Assembly (NCBI GenBank): GCA_019096155.1
Contig: JAHCVI010000001.1
Location: 12,301,243-12,365,242, forward strand
Direction: 5' to 3'
Length of the DNA: 64,000 bases
From: Staphylotrichum longicolle
Lineage: Eukaryota > Ascomycota > Sordariomycetes > Sordariales > Chaetomiaceae
Below, piece after piece: positions 54,441 to 64,000 of this stretch. The position numbers were made by a program, and so were the translations under genes. Position 1 is the stretch's first letter, and every line of letters begins with the position of its first letter. Under the pieces are notes generated by a model that did not search any database, was not told the origin of the DNA, and worked only from the letters and a program-made list of their open reading frames with translations.

Positions 54441-56873
54441 CTATTCGGCGTTTTCTACCCTGCGCTGCAGTATCTGTCTTGCATTGGCAGGCGTCAACGA
54501 GTCGACGTCCAGCTCTTCCAGCACCTTCTTGGCCTCGGCATTGTCCGTAAACACCCTGTCCGTGGCCTGTTTAAGAGACATGGCGCCTTCTGGGCCGTCT
54601 ACGGGGAGGTTCAGCAGCCGGAGGGCATCGCTGAGACTGCCGAGCGAGCCCGAGCCGTCGGGGATGAAGCGCTCGACCAGCGCTGAGATGGCCTGCACGT
54701 CCCGCAGGAACTGCGCGGCGCCCGACGCGGTGAACTTGTGGTTCATCAGGACGTCGCTCCACAGGGTGCCGTTGAGCCTCTCGAGCGCCTCGCGCCAGAC
54801 GCGGCGGAAGACGGCTGTGCCGAGGGCCCGCTGGAGGAACTCGAGGTCGCGTTTCAGGATCTGTTTCTCGTCAGCGGGCACTCAGGCCATGGGGTAAACC
54901 GAAGGAAGGAAAAAACTCACTCTCAGTGGCTCGTCCAGCTCGGCAGTGACTGCCAGATCGCCCGAAGCAGCGTCGTCGGCGATGGTGCTCCACTGCGGCC
55001 GGTGGAGGTACGCCTTGAATGCCTTGCGATGCGAATCGACCAGCGCCTCGGACAGAAACTCGGCAGCCCGCTTCCTCCGCTGACTGTACGCAGCAATCGT
55101 CTCGTCAAAGAGGACGCCGCCATCCTCCTCCTTGCCGACGGCTGCCGAGGTCCGGTCCCTGACGTGGTCGTAGCTCATGCCGCCGGCGAGGTTGGTCTGA
55201 TCCTCGGTGGCCTTGGCCCGGGTCTGGAGCTGTTCCCATAACGTGACGAAGAACTAGTCGTGGTCAGAATGTGGATAGACAAGAAAAGAAGACGGGCTCA
55301 CCTCTTCGTTGCTCCAGTCTTTCAGGGTGTTGACGATGTGATCCGCGCTGCCGTATACTTTGCACAGCGTCTCAAGCGCCCCCGTGCCTTCGAGGGCAGC
55401 CAGCTGTTCTTTTGTCACGCCAAAGGCCCTGCCTACTGTGGACGTGATGCTCAGGTACGCCTCCAGAGTGCCCCTGAGATGGTCGTGGTACTCATCCAGG
55501 ATGGTGAGCTGGATGTCGATGAGGAACCGCAGCTTGTGAGAGAAGCGCCTGACGCGTTCATACTGCGTCGTGACGGATCGAAGCAGGTCGGTGACGCGGA
55601 CGGCAGCAAACGTCGGCTTGGTCTTGCCCGTGCCGGCAAAGTCGTGGTCGATGTTCCTCGCGTCTGGCGCGGCCATGATGGCCTGGTAGCGCTCCAGGGC
55701 GAACTTCTTTTCGGCTTCTAGCCATGTCCTGAAGTGCTGGCTGAGCACCTCGGACGTCAACCCGCCCCATCCTTCCTCGGCGTCTCCGCCGTCGTAGGTA
55801 AAGCCGGACCTAAGCCTCTCGTCGAACGTCATGAGCCGAGACAGGAGGCTGCTCAGGAAAGCGGTGTCCCCGGCGGTCTCTGTTATTGTAGTCGCAATCT
55901 TCTCCCTCATAACCGGCAGCATCGAGGTGATGAAGGCGCAGACGGGGTCCATGTACACCATCTTGTGGGCGACGGCCGTGTCGCCAAACTTGGAAGCGAG
56001 GATGGGCCCGAAATTATCCCTGAAGAAGTTCTCCCACTTTTCAACCAGAGCCAAAAACCAGGGGAAGCAGTGGGCGTTGATGACGTGGGGGCTGCTGGTC
56101 GGCTTGTCGCTGAGGAAGTGGAAGCGGAACTCCTTGACGAAGATCTGGGCCATGACATCGACCGGGAGGAGGCTCACGGTGGTGGGCGAGTAGAGAATCT
56201 CGGGCACCTGCAGGTCGACGAGCTTCTCGAAGCACTGCAGCCACTCCTCGTCGGCCTCGGAGTCTGGATCGACTTGGGGCCAACCCCGCGCAGCCAGCAC
56301 CGCCTCGAGCTCGTCCCACATGGTCTTCTTCATCTCGTCCCACAGCTTGTCCACGACGGAGTCGACATGGGTGACGAGATGCACGGCAGCACCGTCGGCG
56401 TCCTGCTGAAGCTCCCTGAGGCGTATCGCTAGCTGCTTCAACCTCGTGTACGGCTCGAGGGCGGCCTTGGGGTCCTGCGGTAGGTGGGAGCGGGCGGCCT
56501 GGCGCAGGCTCTCGACGTCCTGCAGCAGAACCAGGTAGCGATAGGCGAGGTCGACCTGGTGGAGCTGCTTCATGGGCGGCTCGAGGCGGCGGATGGCGTC
56601 GTCGGGGGCGTCGGACTCGGCGATGATCTGGAGGCGCAGGTCGATGCTCTTCTGCAGGGCATTGAACTCGTCGATCTGGGCAGCGAGGGCGGCACCGCGG
56701 TCGGCAGACGAGCGGCGGGCCTCGTCGAGCTCGCGGCTGGCATCGTCGAGCTGCGACTGCAGCTGGCTGCGCTGGTACTCGACACTGTTGAGCAACGTGT
56801 CCAGGTGCTCAAAGTCGGTCGTCGACTGCAGCTTGTCGTCCAAGTAGTCCTCCACCCGGATGTCGGGCTCCAT
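54441..56873 (-). CDS. RINT1/TIP20 vesicle-tether subunit (Dsl1/NRZ complex)
   Basis: Three exons, leftward: 55302-56873, 54921-55253 and 54441-54860, phase-consistent, giving 774 residues. The N-terminal 120 residues are coiled coil (VRVEDYLDDKLQ-like IRVEDYLDDKLQS, then EYQRSQLQSQLDDASREL). The RINT1/TIP20 helical domain shows KLWDEMKKTMWDELEAVLAA, EFRFHFLSDKPTSSPHVINA, HCFPWFLALVEKWENFFRDN and LLRSVTTQYERVRRFSHKLR, with ITSTVGRAFGVTKEQLAALE later. The C-terminus (ILKRDLEFLQRALGTAVFRR and TLWSDVLMNHKFTASGAAQF) is typical of the family. The protein tethers Golgi-derived COPI vesicles at the ER together with Dsl1/ZW10 and Sec39/NAG. Human RINT1 also binds Rad50. Its 3' end faces the carrier gene; the gap is about 170 nt. 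Confidence 0.92.
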
Positions 56874-57335
56874 GGCTGCTGGTTGTGTGGTGTGGCGTCG
56901 GAGACGGCGGGTCGAAAGGTGGGATATTCAGGTCGTCCGTTGTCAGTCCATCGGGTTGTCTGTCGTGAACCTTGGTTGTGGGTAGTGGGGGAGCAGGAGA
57001 GCTCCAGCTTCAACCTGGAAGGAACCAAAGGCGGGAATTGAACGTGTCAGTATGTACCAACCGTTACAATGTAAGGTATGGAACCTCCTGCACGGAATGC
57101 ACAACCCGCTGTAAATTACACGGTTCCGCCAGCGTGCCAAGCCTGTGACGACACTGCCTGCCGCGGGACCCATGTCAACTTTTTTGTTTCCAGCACGACC
57201 CGACCCGACCTTCCCGTCATCCGACCTCCGCCCAGGAACGTACTCAGTACACGAACCCGCGGGTTGCCTCTCACCACAGGGAGGCTTGAATCACTGACCG
57301 CCTTTCGAGGTCAATCCCCCCTCAATGGCGCCAAC
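56874..57335. promoter_or_regulatory. divergent promoter region, RINT1/TIP20 (left) and RMND1-like (right)
   Basis: 462 nt. The right-hand frame stays open upstream to an ATG at 57078, but that extension lacks mitochondrial targeting features, so I regard it as leader. Confidence 0.45.
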
Positions 57336-58676
57336 ATGAGGCCGCACCTGCCGAACCTCGGACCCGCCGCGCGCAGTGCCGGCACCTCGGCCACTGTCAC
57401 CTCCCTCTTCGCTCCGGCTCCCAGGCCCTTCCTCAGCCAGCGACACTTTCACCCCACTCCCGCAGCCTGCATCCCGCGCCGTCGGAACTTCTTCACCTCC
57501 AACGTCCTCCTCCAGCAGAATGGCGCCGAGCCATCCAGACCGTCTCCTCCCCTCAAGACCCCGAACGACCACCCCGCGAACCAGGCGGGCCAGAAGAAGC
57601 GCAAGCCGCCATTGAAAAACTCGCTTCACCGCGTCGCCATTGTCGCCCAGAAGGGCGTGCCAGGGAAGCCACCCTCGCCCGCTGCCGAGCCTGCGCCCGG
57701 CATCGATGGCAGCACCTCCATCAGCGCCGTGTGCGCCGCCGAGTCGTTCGACATGGACATGGTGGAGGACATACTCAAGAACCACGGCTTCTCGCTCGAC
57801 CCGGACGGCACCGGTTTCGAGTCGCACGAAGTCGTCCACGCCCGGGGGTTCAACAATGGCGACATCTTTGTCTTTCCATCCGGCACTGTCGTGAGCTGGG
57901 GCCTGCCGCCGGACGTGGTCAACACCCTCGCCACCAAGCACCTCCTCCCGGCCGCCGAGATGCCCTTCATTGAAAACAAGGAGGAGGAAGACCTCGAGTT
58001 TCTGGTCGATCCGGAACAAGAACAGAGTCGCGTGAACGGGGCCGTGGTTGTGTTAGGAACACGCCGCGAAGTGGAGGCCGGCGACCGGCTCGACACCACC
58101 CTCGCCAAGATCGCCTTTTCGTCTGGTCTGGCCCGCAGCACCAAGCTGGCCGTTCTCGAGAGCTCGCTGACCCGCTACCTCGAAAGCACGCGGCACATCC
58201 CCGACCGCCTCTCCGAAGGCCTTGGGGCGCCGCTCTCCCGCGGCATGATCCTCCAGAAGGCCGGCGAGCTCCTCAATCTCCGCAGCCAGCTGAACCACTA
58301 CAATGACCTGACGGACGCCCTGCCCGACATCTTCTGGGACAGCGAGGAGAAGCTTGAGACCTACTACGCCAAGATCGGCAAGGCCCTCGACGTCGGCGTG
58401 CGCATCAAGACGCTCAACGACAAGATGACGTACGCCCAGGAGGTCGTCAGCGTCGCCCAGGGCGTGCTCGACATTAGCGAGAAGATGTCGAGCGAGAAGC
58501 ACAGCACCCGCCTCGAGTGGATCATCATCATCCTGATTGCCATCGAGGTCGCCTTTGAGCTGCGGAGGCTGTACATGGAGCGCTACGATGTATTCCAGGA
58601 GGAGCTGCTCAGCGAACTGCGCGCGCTGAGGGCGGACGTGCGGAAGCAAGACAAGCTGGACGCGGCGTCGAGATGA
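57336..58676 (+). CDS. RMND1/Rmd1-family (DUF155) mitochondrial membrane protein
   Basis: A single exon of 446 residues. I chose the internal ATG (MRPHLPNLGPAARSAGTSAT) because it yields an Arg-rich presequence; an in-frame ATG 258 nt upstream is possible but adds an atypical Pro/Arg-rich extension. The DUF155 core runs from about residue 130: CAAESFDMDMVEDILKNHGF, GFNNGDIFVFPSGTVVSWGL, DTTLAKIAFSSGLARSTKLA, ESTRHIPDRLSEGLGAPLSR, then the coiled-coil ILQKAGELLNLRSQLNHYND and FWDSEEKLETYYAKIGKALD. One membrane helix near the C-terminus (WIIIILIAIEVAFEL) is also typical. Human RMND1 is an inner-membrane protein supporting mitochondrial translation; yeast homologues are Rmd1, Rmd8 and the mitochondrial Mrx10. 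Mitochondrial location here rests on the presequence. Confidence 0.88.
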   Translation: MRPHLPNLGPAARSAGTSATVTSLFAPAPRPFLSQRHFHPTPAACIPRRRNFFTSNVLLQQNGAEPSRPSPPLKTPNDHPANQAGQKKRKPPLKNSLHRVAIVAQKGVPGKPPSPAAEPAPGIDGSTSISAVCAAESFDMDMVEDILKNHGFSLDPDGTGFESHEVVHARGFNNGDIFVFPSGTVVSWGLPPDVVNTLATKHLLPAAEMPFIENKEEEDLEFLVDPEQEQSRVNGAVVVLGTRREVEAGDRLDTTLAKIAFSSGLARSTKLAVLESSLTRYLESTRHIPDRLSEGLGAPLSRGMILQKAGELLNLRSQLNHYNDLTDALPDIFWDSEEKLETYYAKIGKALDVGVRIKTLNDKMTYAQEVVSVAQGVLDISEKMSSEKHSTRLEWIIIILIAIEVAFELRRLYMERYDVFQEELLSELRALRADVRKQDKLDAASR

Positions 58677-59923
58677 AGCGTGTCACGGGGCTGCCCGTGG
58701 AAATGATACCCAACTCAACTTGAATGAGCCGGCGCTGCCCGGCGGTAGATTAGATATATACTCACTTCCCATGACCTATCCTCTCCGTGTTCTGACGTGT
58801 TGGGTTTGAGACGCCTTCGCTCCTCAGCTCCTCATTCCATCAACAGAGGAAACAATTCGCAGCACGGCATCCGGATATCCAGCACAGAGAGCAGTGCTCA
58901 TCATTCCCGTCTATCTTATCCAAGCCGTCTCCCCTCTTGCGTCCTAAAACGCTCGTTCGCATAAATACACACAACCCACCACCACAGCTCTTGGAGAGTG
59001 ATGATCAGAACATGCCCAGTTGCCAGGGCAGCAAGCACCAAGCAGCTCCCAAAACACCCCCACCCCCCCCCCCCCCCCCCCCCCCCCTCCCTCCCGGCCC
59101 GGCCCCGGCCTCTCCTCAGACAAATGCAGAAACAAGAAACCTCTACCACCGGAAACACAGACAACTCAAGGCGCAGAATTCCACTCCAAAAACAAGCACC
59201 ACTACCAACAGCAGCAGCAGTCTTGCAAAACGCGGATAACCAACACACCGACAGACCGAGTCCGGCCCCGTTCCCCAAAGCACTACTACCATACAAATCA
59301 CAGCAACAAGAACAAAAACAATACTTCCATCTCACGCCTCTCTCAATCCGCTCCTTTTAATTCCCTGGCCTTGCAAGTAAAGCATAAGCGGGCGGGTGTC
59401 CTGTCCCATCATACCAAAGTACAAAAGTACCGAATTCAGAGTTAAGAAAGAAAGAAGGTGCAAAAAATAACACAAGACATAAAAAGAGCCCCAAAGGACC
59501 GAAAAGCCAGAAAACAAGAGACCAAACCCAAGCCCGCTGCACCAACTCCGGTTTGCTCCCGTTCCCTCCAACCACCCTTCCGCCGCCCAGCGAATTATAC
59601 CCCGTCCGTCGCATTAGATCATCCAGAGCGTTTCTCACGCCTCCACCTCATTCTTGTTCCTCCTCCTTTTTCTTCCCCCCCAAGACCCATTCTCTCTTTC
59701 ATCCTGTCTTCAGTCCAGGCCCCACCCGACCTTCTACGCCAGACGTCCCTAAAGAATAGATACTTGAGGTAGATAAGGTAATGTGGGGCACGGTAGGTAT
59801 TCTCTCTGTCCTTGATACAAAGCCAGCCACGCTCGTCCATCTTCCCTCCATCCTGTCCATCTCCACTCATCACCACGGAGTCGGTATGGAACCATCACAA
59901 CTGAGTCGGTTCTGGAGACAGAC
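58677..59923. other. intergenic between convergent RMND1-like and Gln/Pro-rich gene 3' ends
   Basis: About 1.25 kb, strikingly purine/pyrimidine-biased: A/C-rich on the plus strand from about 59000 to 59600, then CT-rich. It contains a 24-base poly-C run. Frames here are low-complexity only. Confidence 0.5.
59064..59087 (+). repeat. poly-C run of 24
   Basis: An uninterrupted run of 24 C inside a longer C-rich tract (about 59055-59105). True length is likely uncertain in the assembly. Confidence 0.9.
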
Positions 59924-62907
59924 TTATTCACCACCACCACCCACAGACCCAACCGGCGCCGGCGGCGGAGCACCCACAGCGCCATTAATTGGGCTCGGCC
60001 CCCCGGCCGCAGGAGCAGCACCACCACCGCCACCGGCCAACACCCTCGGGCTGCTCACGGCGCTATTCCCGTTCTGATTGCTCCCATTGTTGCTGTGGTT
60101 CCCCATCTGCATCTTGGCCGCGGCGACTTTGTGCACGTCCATGTGGCCCGCGAGGCCGATCCCCGCGAGGCCGACAACCTCGCCTTGCGTCTGGGTCTGC
60201 GTGACTTTCCCCATGTGTCCGGCCGCGCGCTGCTCCGCGTCGGCGCGGGCGCGCGCCTGCTCCATCACCTGCCGCTGCTGCACCTCGGGCATGACGGTCG
60301 CGAAGCCCGTCAGGTTCGAGGGCGGTCGGTTGCCGCCGCCTGCCATCATGCCGGGCCCGGGCGAGCCGGCGCCGTACTGGCGGGGCACGGCGTTGGGCGG
60401 TATCCCCGGCCCCGGGCTTCCGTACGGCGGACGGGCGATTTGCTGGTGCTGCTGGGGCGGGGTTGGCGACTGGCTGTATTGGTGTTGTTGTGGGATCTGC
60501 GGGGAGATGGTCCGGGGCATCTGCCCGCCGTTAACGTACGGCGAGAAGGCCTGTTGTTGGGCGTGGGCCATGGGCGCCTGGTGCGAAGGTTGTTGCGGGT
60601 GTGGTGATGGCTGGCCGTGTTGTGGGTGCGGCTGAATTTGCTGGTGTGGTTGGTAGCCGGCAGGGTAGCCCTGCTGCGGGAACCGGTTGGGAGTGCCCGC
60701 TTGCCCCATGTTGTAATTCTGCTGCTGCATCCGTGGTTGGGAAGGGGTGGTCGCGAATTGATGCGGCATGTTGGAATGACCATAGGGCCCCTGCGCCTTG
60801 GCCAGCTGCGGTGCATACATCGGCCGGAACTGTGTGCCAGGTGCCGGTCGCGGTTGGACTTGTTGGTGGGGTTGCGGGATGGGGACGCTGGACGGCGCTC
60901 GCGGGTACATGTTGGCCGCCTGCCGGACCGGCGTCTGCGGGAAGTGCTGTGCGGTACCGACGGGACGGGCCGATGGCGTAAACTGGCCCTGATACTGATG
61001 ATTGGCGTACGGGCCGGAAACGCTCGGCGTCCGGTGCGCTTGGCGTTGGCTGTTCGTCGCGGCAGCTTGCGCAGCCAGCCGGGCGAGTCTTGCCGGCTCA
61101 TCCTCCTCCATGACGCCCCGATACTCGTCTGAGCGAATCTCAATTTTGGTGCTCACGGCCAAGTCCGCAAGCTTGTCCGAGTTCAGGCGGGCCACCGCAT
61201 ACGGCGGGAGGGTTTGGATAATGAGCGACAGCTGAGCCTTCAGCGTCTCGTAGGTCAACATCTCCTCCTCGCTCGGCTGGTGTGATAGGTTGCCGTTACG
61301 CAGCATGTCCCCGTTAACGGGATCGGCCGAGTAGCGGTCTTGGCTGGTGGGTAGAGTGAGGTTTCGGTTCCGCTGGTAGGATGCGAGCGTCTCGATCAGA
61401 TCCGAGACCTCCTCGAGAAGGTCGTCGACCTCCTTCTCCTGATCCGACTTCTTGCCTAGCGCATGATCCAGGCTCGGATCAACCACGCTTTCGTCCCAGT
61501 TTTCGATGGCATCCTTGACGCGCTCCTCGTCGATCTCCGTGGCCGCAATCGACTCAGCAACTGCGCCTTCCTCGTTTCCGTTCTCGGGCTCCTCCGCCTC
61601 GGCAATTTTCGCAAAGCTTCGTCGGCCCACCCGCTGCCACCAGATGCGGCTCACCTGACCCGAGGAGACAATAGCCGCGGAGTCGTCCTTGCATGGGGCA
61701 AAAGTCGAAAAAGCCCCGCGGAAGAGGGCCTCCATCTCGGACATCTCAAGCTCGATCGTCGACGGCTTGACGCCTGCCAAACTCTGGGCCCGCTCGCGCT
61801 GCTTCGTCTTGGCATGCGTGGTTGGTGTGGCATTGCTGTAGTCGAGCCAGTGGCCTGCCGAGACGTGTTGCGAGAAGTAACTGCCAGACCGGTGTTTTGC
61901 CTTCCCGGCCAGCTCGGGGTGGTAGAAAGTGAGCACGTTGCTTTTTGTGGTCGTTTTCGGAGCCTTCGGGGGCTGCAACGGCGGAAGGTTCCGAGGGGAG
62001 GGAAACAACTCTCCGAGCGTGAGGGGGCGGCCGCTCTTCTCGGCCGATATTGAAGATTCTGACAGGATCTTGGTCACATTCACACCTCTGGGCAAAGAGG
62101 CTCCGGCAAGAGACTTGGCTGCATCCCGCGGCAGGCTGGTAAAGAGAGGCCGTGCCGTCGGGGCGGCGCCAACGGTTGTCAGGACCAAGCTACCCGAGGT
62201 CGGAGACTGGCCCTGTGCGAGCGCGGGTTTCGCAGATGCAGGCCGGGGCACGTCGGGATATGCCAACTCTCGCCTGTAGAGTTCCAACGTCTTGCTTCTG
62301 AAGGCCAGCGTCTTTGAGAGAAGGTTGACATCGCCCGATGTGCCTGCAGTCTCAAGTTCCTTGACTTGTGCATTGGCAGTCTGCACAACGTCGGACACCA
62401 GATCATCTAGAGCCTCGTACGTGCCCTGGGCCACCTTGTCGACGATGGACACGGGCTTGTTGGTTTCCTCCGACTTTGCTCGCTTCGAGGAAGGCTCGCC
62501 ATCGGAGTGAGTGTCTGGGACGGGTCGCTTGAGAACTGAGGCATCGCTAGTGTCGAGACTGAAGCGCATGAGTTAGCGGCAGGGCAGGGATGATGGGGTA
62601 TGGACATGGAGGGAGTGGTGGGTGCGGGTGCAATTGAACGGCCGAATGCAGAGAGGGACGGATGGCGAAACGGCGCATACCTCTGCAAAACATGGAAAAA
62701 GTCGCGGACCAACGACTTGCGGTCCTGGGAAGCGTGCATGCCATTGACGGGCAGCTTTGGGGGTTCGGGGCGGTCGAGATCGGGGTCGTTGTCGTCGGTG
62801 GGTTCGCGCTTCCGCTTGGTGGAGGAATTGACTGAGGCCGGCGAGTCGGGACGCGACAGTGCTGCGACGCCGTTGGCCTGGGGCGCCAGGACGGCGGGCG
62901 AGGCCAT
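59924..62907 (-). CDS. large unrecognised protein with Gln/Pro-rich C-terminal half
   Basis: Two exons, leftward: 62681-62907 and 59924-62558, giving 953 residues. The intron (GTATGC...TTCAG, with a CTAAC branch) rebuilds DFFHVLQSLDTSDASVLKRP. Residues 1-130 carry basic, nuclear-localisation-like clusters (TKRKREP, SSKRAKSEE). A probably folded region (about 230-500) includes NVLTFYHPELAGKAKHRSGS, YFSQHVSAGHWLDYSNATP, SRIWWQRVGRRSFAKIAEAE and a predicted helical bundle (KEVDDLLEEVSDLIETLASY; YETLKAQLSLIIQTLPPYAV). The rest is Gln/Pro/His/Gly-rich and disordered. This looks like a nuclear transcription or chromatin factor, but that is inference from composition; I do not recognise the folded region. 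Codon use and GC are like the neighbours. Confidence 0.75.
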
Positions 62908-64000
62908 GGCTTTGGAGGGTTTGGAGGGTTAGACCCCTGAACGAGCAAAGTGACGTCGGAGGTGCAAAGTGGGATGGGGAGGAGGGGGGTGTGGTGGTTT
63001 TGGCGTGGTGGTTTGGCAGTGCTGGGCCTGGTCTGGTGCTGGCGCGCGATTCGCGTCTGCGAAAGGGAGGACTTGGTGCTGGACTGGCTGCGACGTGCTG
63101 TGCGTGGGACGGTCACTTGCAAGGCCAAAAAGTTTTGTCGTCGGCGGGTCGGCACGCTGAGTGGAGAAAGTCCATCCAAAACGGCTGCATGCGATGGCGA
63201 GACGATTCCCAAGTTCGATTCCAACCAGGCTTCAACTCGGCATGCGGCATCCGATGGCCATTTCCTCAATGCAGCGACAGGCTCTGAGGGCAGAGGAGGG
63301 AAGCCGGACGCTCCTGCGCAGCGTTGGTTGCAAAAAGCCAGCGCGAGCCTAGTTTGCGCTAGCCATGCTTGCGGCAATTAGTGGGGCACCGCGCCATTCA
63401 CCGCACGCACGTGACTGGTCGGGGAGCTGGCCGAGATGGCTTACCTAACCCAGCCACCTCCCAAAGTGTCCACTCGCTCGTTCTAAAGACACTCATCGCA
63501 CTTGCATCGGACACTGTCAACAGAACGAGATCCGCCTCGCTACCTGGGGCAAAGATTGGGAGAGAAAGAGAGAGAGATGAAGAAAGAATCCAACGAAATA
63601 CGGAATCTGAACATGGCCCGGATCCCAGTTGCTCGTCTTTCTCAACAACTCAAGTCTCTCCAGCCCGAAGCTTTACTCGGCATGCTGCAAAGGGCGTGTC
63701 TGCAAGGGCGCCGCAAGCCAACCTGGAAGACATCAGGTCTGCCAGCGCCGTACTTCAGCGCATTTCCGCGTGCTGCAGACGAAGCACAAGCTACAGTAAC
63801 CACATCCCCTTAACACAATGGCATCGGAATCTCAAGGGTAAAGGGCAAGGACTCAGAGTCAGTTCTAAGATTCCTCAATTGAGTCATCCCGCCTCCTGGG
63901 GACATCGACATGGGTGGACTTTCTTGGATCCATCTCACAACTCCGGCCCCGACCCTGGCCCCCGAGACACAGAGCTCGGCGAAAGAAGTGGCCCTTGGCA
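62908..64000. other. promoter side and right edge of the window
   Basis: Upstream of the Gln/Pro-rich gene. Overlapping plus-strand frames near 62950-63390 are mutual shadows. A GA-rich run lies near 63565-63590. No gene, repeat family or RNA gene supported. Confidence 0.45.

Overview
This window is nuclear DNA from a filamentous ascomycete fungus, most likely a Sordariomycete (Sordariales/Chaetomiaceae-like). The evidence is dense GC-rich genes, short GT-AG introns (about 50-130 nt) with CTAAC/CTGAC branch sites, CT-rich leaders, and protein families and sequence styles typical of Neurospora/Chaetomium relatives. Assignments come from reading the translations and recalling families; no database search was run. 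Multi-exon genes are given as one span and exon limits are written in the evidence. Several reading frames open with TTG or GTG; for those I moved the start to the first credible ATG.

Layout, left to right. 0-6 kb: a possible fragment of a membrane-protein gene at the left edge, an unrecognised four-helix membrane protein, and a SAS2-type MYST histone acetyltransferase. 7.9-15 kb: nuclear-encoded ATP synthase subunit 9, cofactor-independent phosphoglycerate mutase (minus), a Med9-like Mediator subunit, and tubulin-folding cofactor C (minus). 16.6-20.6 kb, all minus: GPI1 (first step of GPI-anchor synthesis), a tiny three-exon membrane protein ending 28 nt before the GPI1 start, and the mitochondrial twin-CX9C protein Mdm35. 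21-31.7 kb: nuclear exosome nuclease RRP6, vacuolar aspartyl protease PEP4 (minus), prefoldin subunit 3, SEC14 phosphatidylinositol transfer protein, and a kinetochore Mis14/Nsl1 subunit (minus). 32.8-39 kb: an unrecognised 140-residue protein (minus), proteasome ATPase RPT3, and a folliculin/LST7 homologue (minus). 39-44.3 kb: the largest gene-poor stretch, with short tandem repeats only. 44.3-58.7 kb: a protein tyrosine phosphatase (minus), a mitochondrial RCC1-repeat protein like Fmp25 (minus), Golgi tether COG3, a YMC1-like mitochondrial carrier, a RINT1/TIP20 tether (minus), and an RMND1/DUF155 mitochondrial protein. 59.9-62.9 kb: a large unrecognised Gln/Pro-rich protein (minus).

The genes do not form one pathway. 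They are housekeeping genes with recurrent themes: mitochondrial biogenesis (ATP9, Mdm35, Fmp25-like, YMC1-like, RMND1-like), secretory traffic and membranes (GPI1, SEC14, COG3, RINT1/TIP20, PEP4), and nuclear or chromatin functions (SAS2, Med9, RRP6, Mis14). I see no mobile element, CRISPR array, tRNA, rRNA or secondary-metabolite cluster.

The most notable observations are gene-structure ones. Two short mitochondrial genes end in micro-exons: ATP9 has one codon plus the stop, and MDM35 has a stop codon split by an intron. An unlisted-looking 92-residue membrane-protein gene lies 28 nt upstream of GPI1 and could share its transcript. Reading-frame breaks occur in three conserved genes (SEC14, RRP6, COG3). 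They fall at or next to short homopolymers, which looks more like assembly length error than biology.
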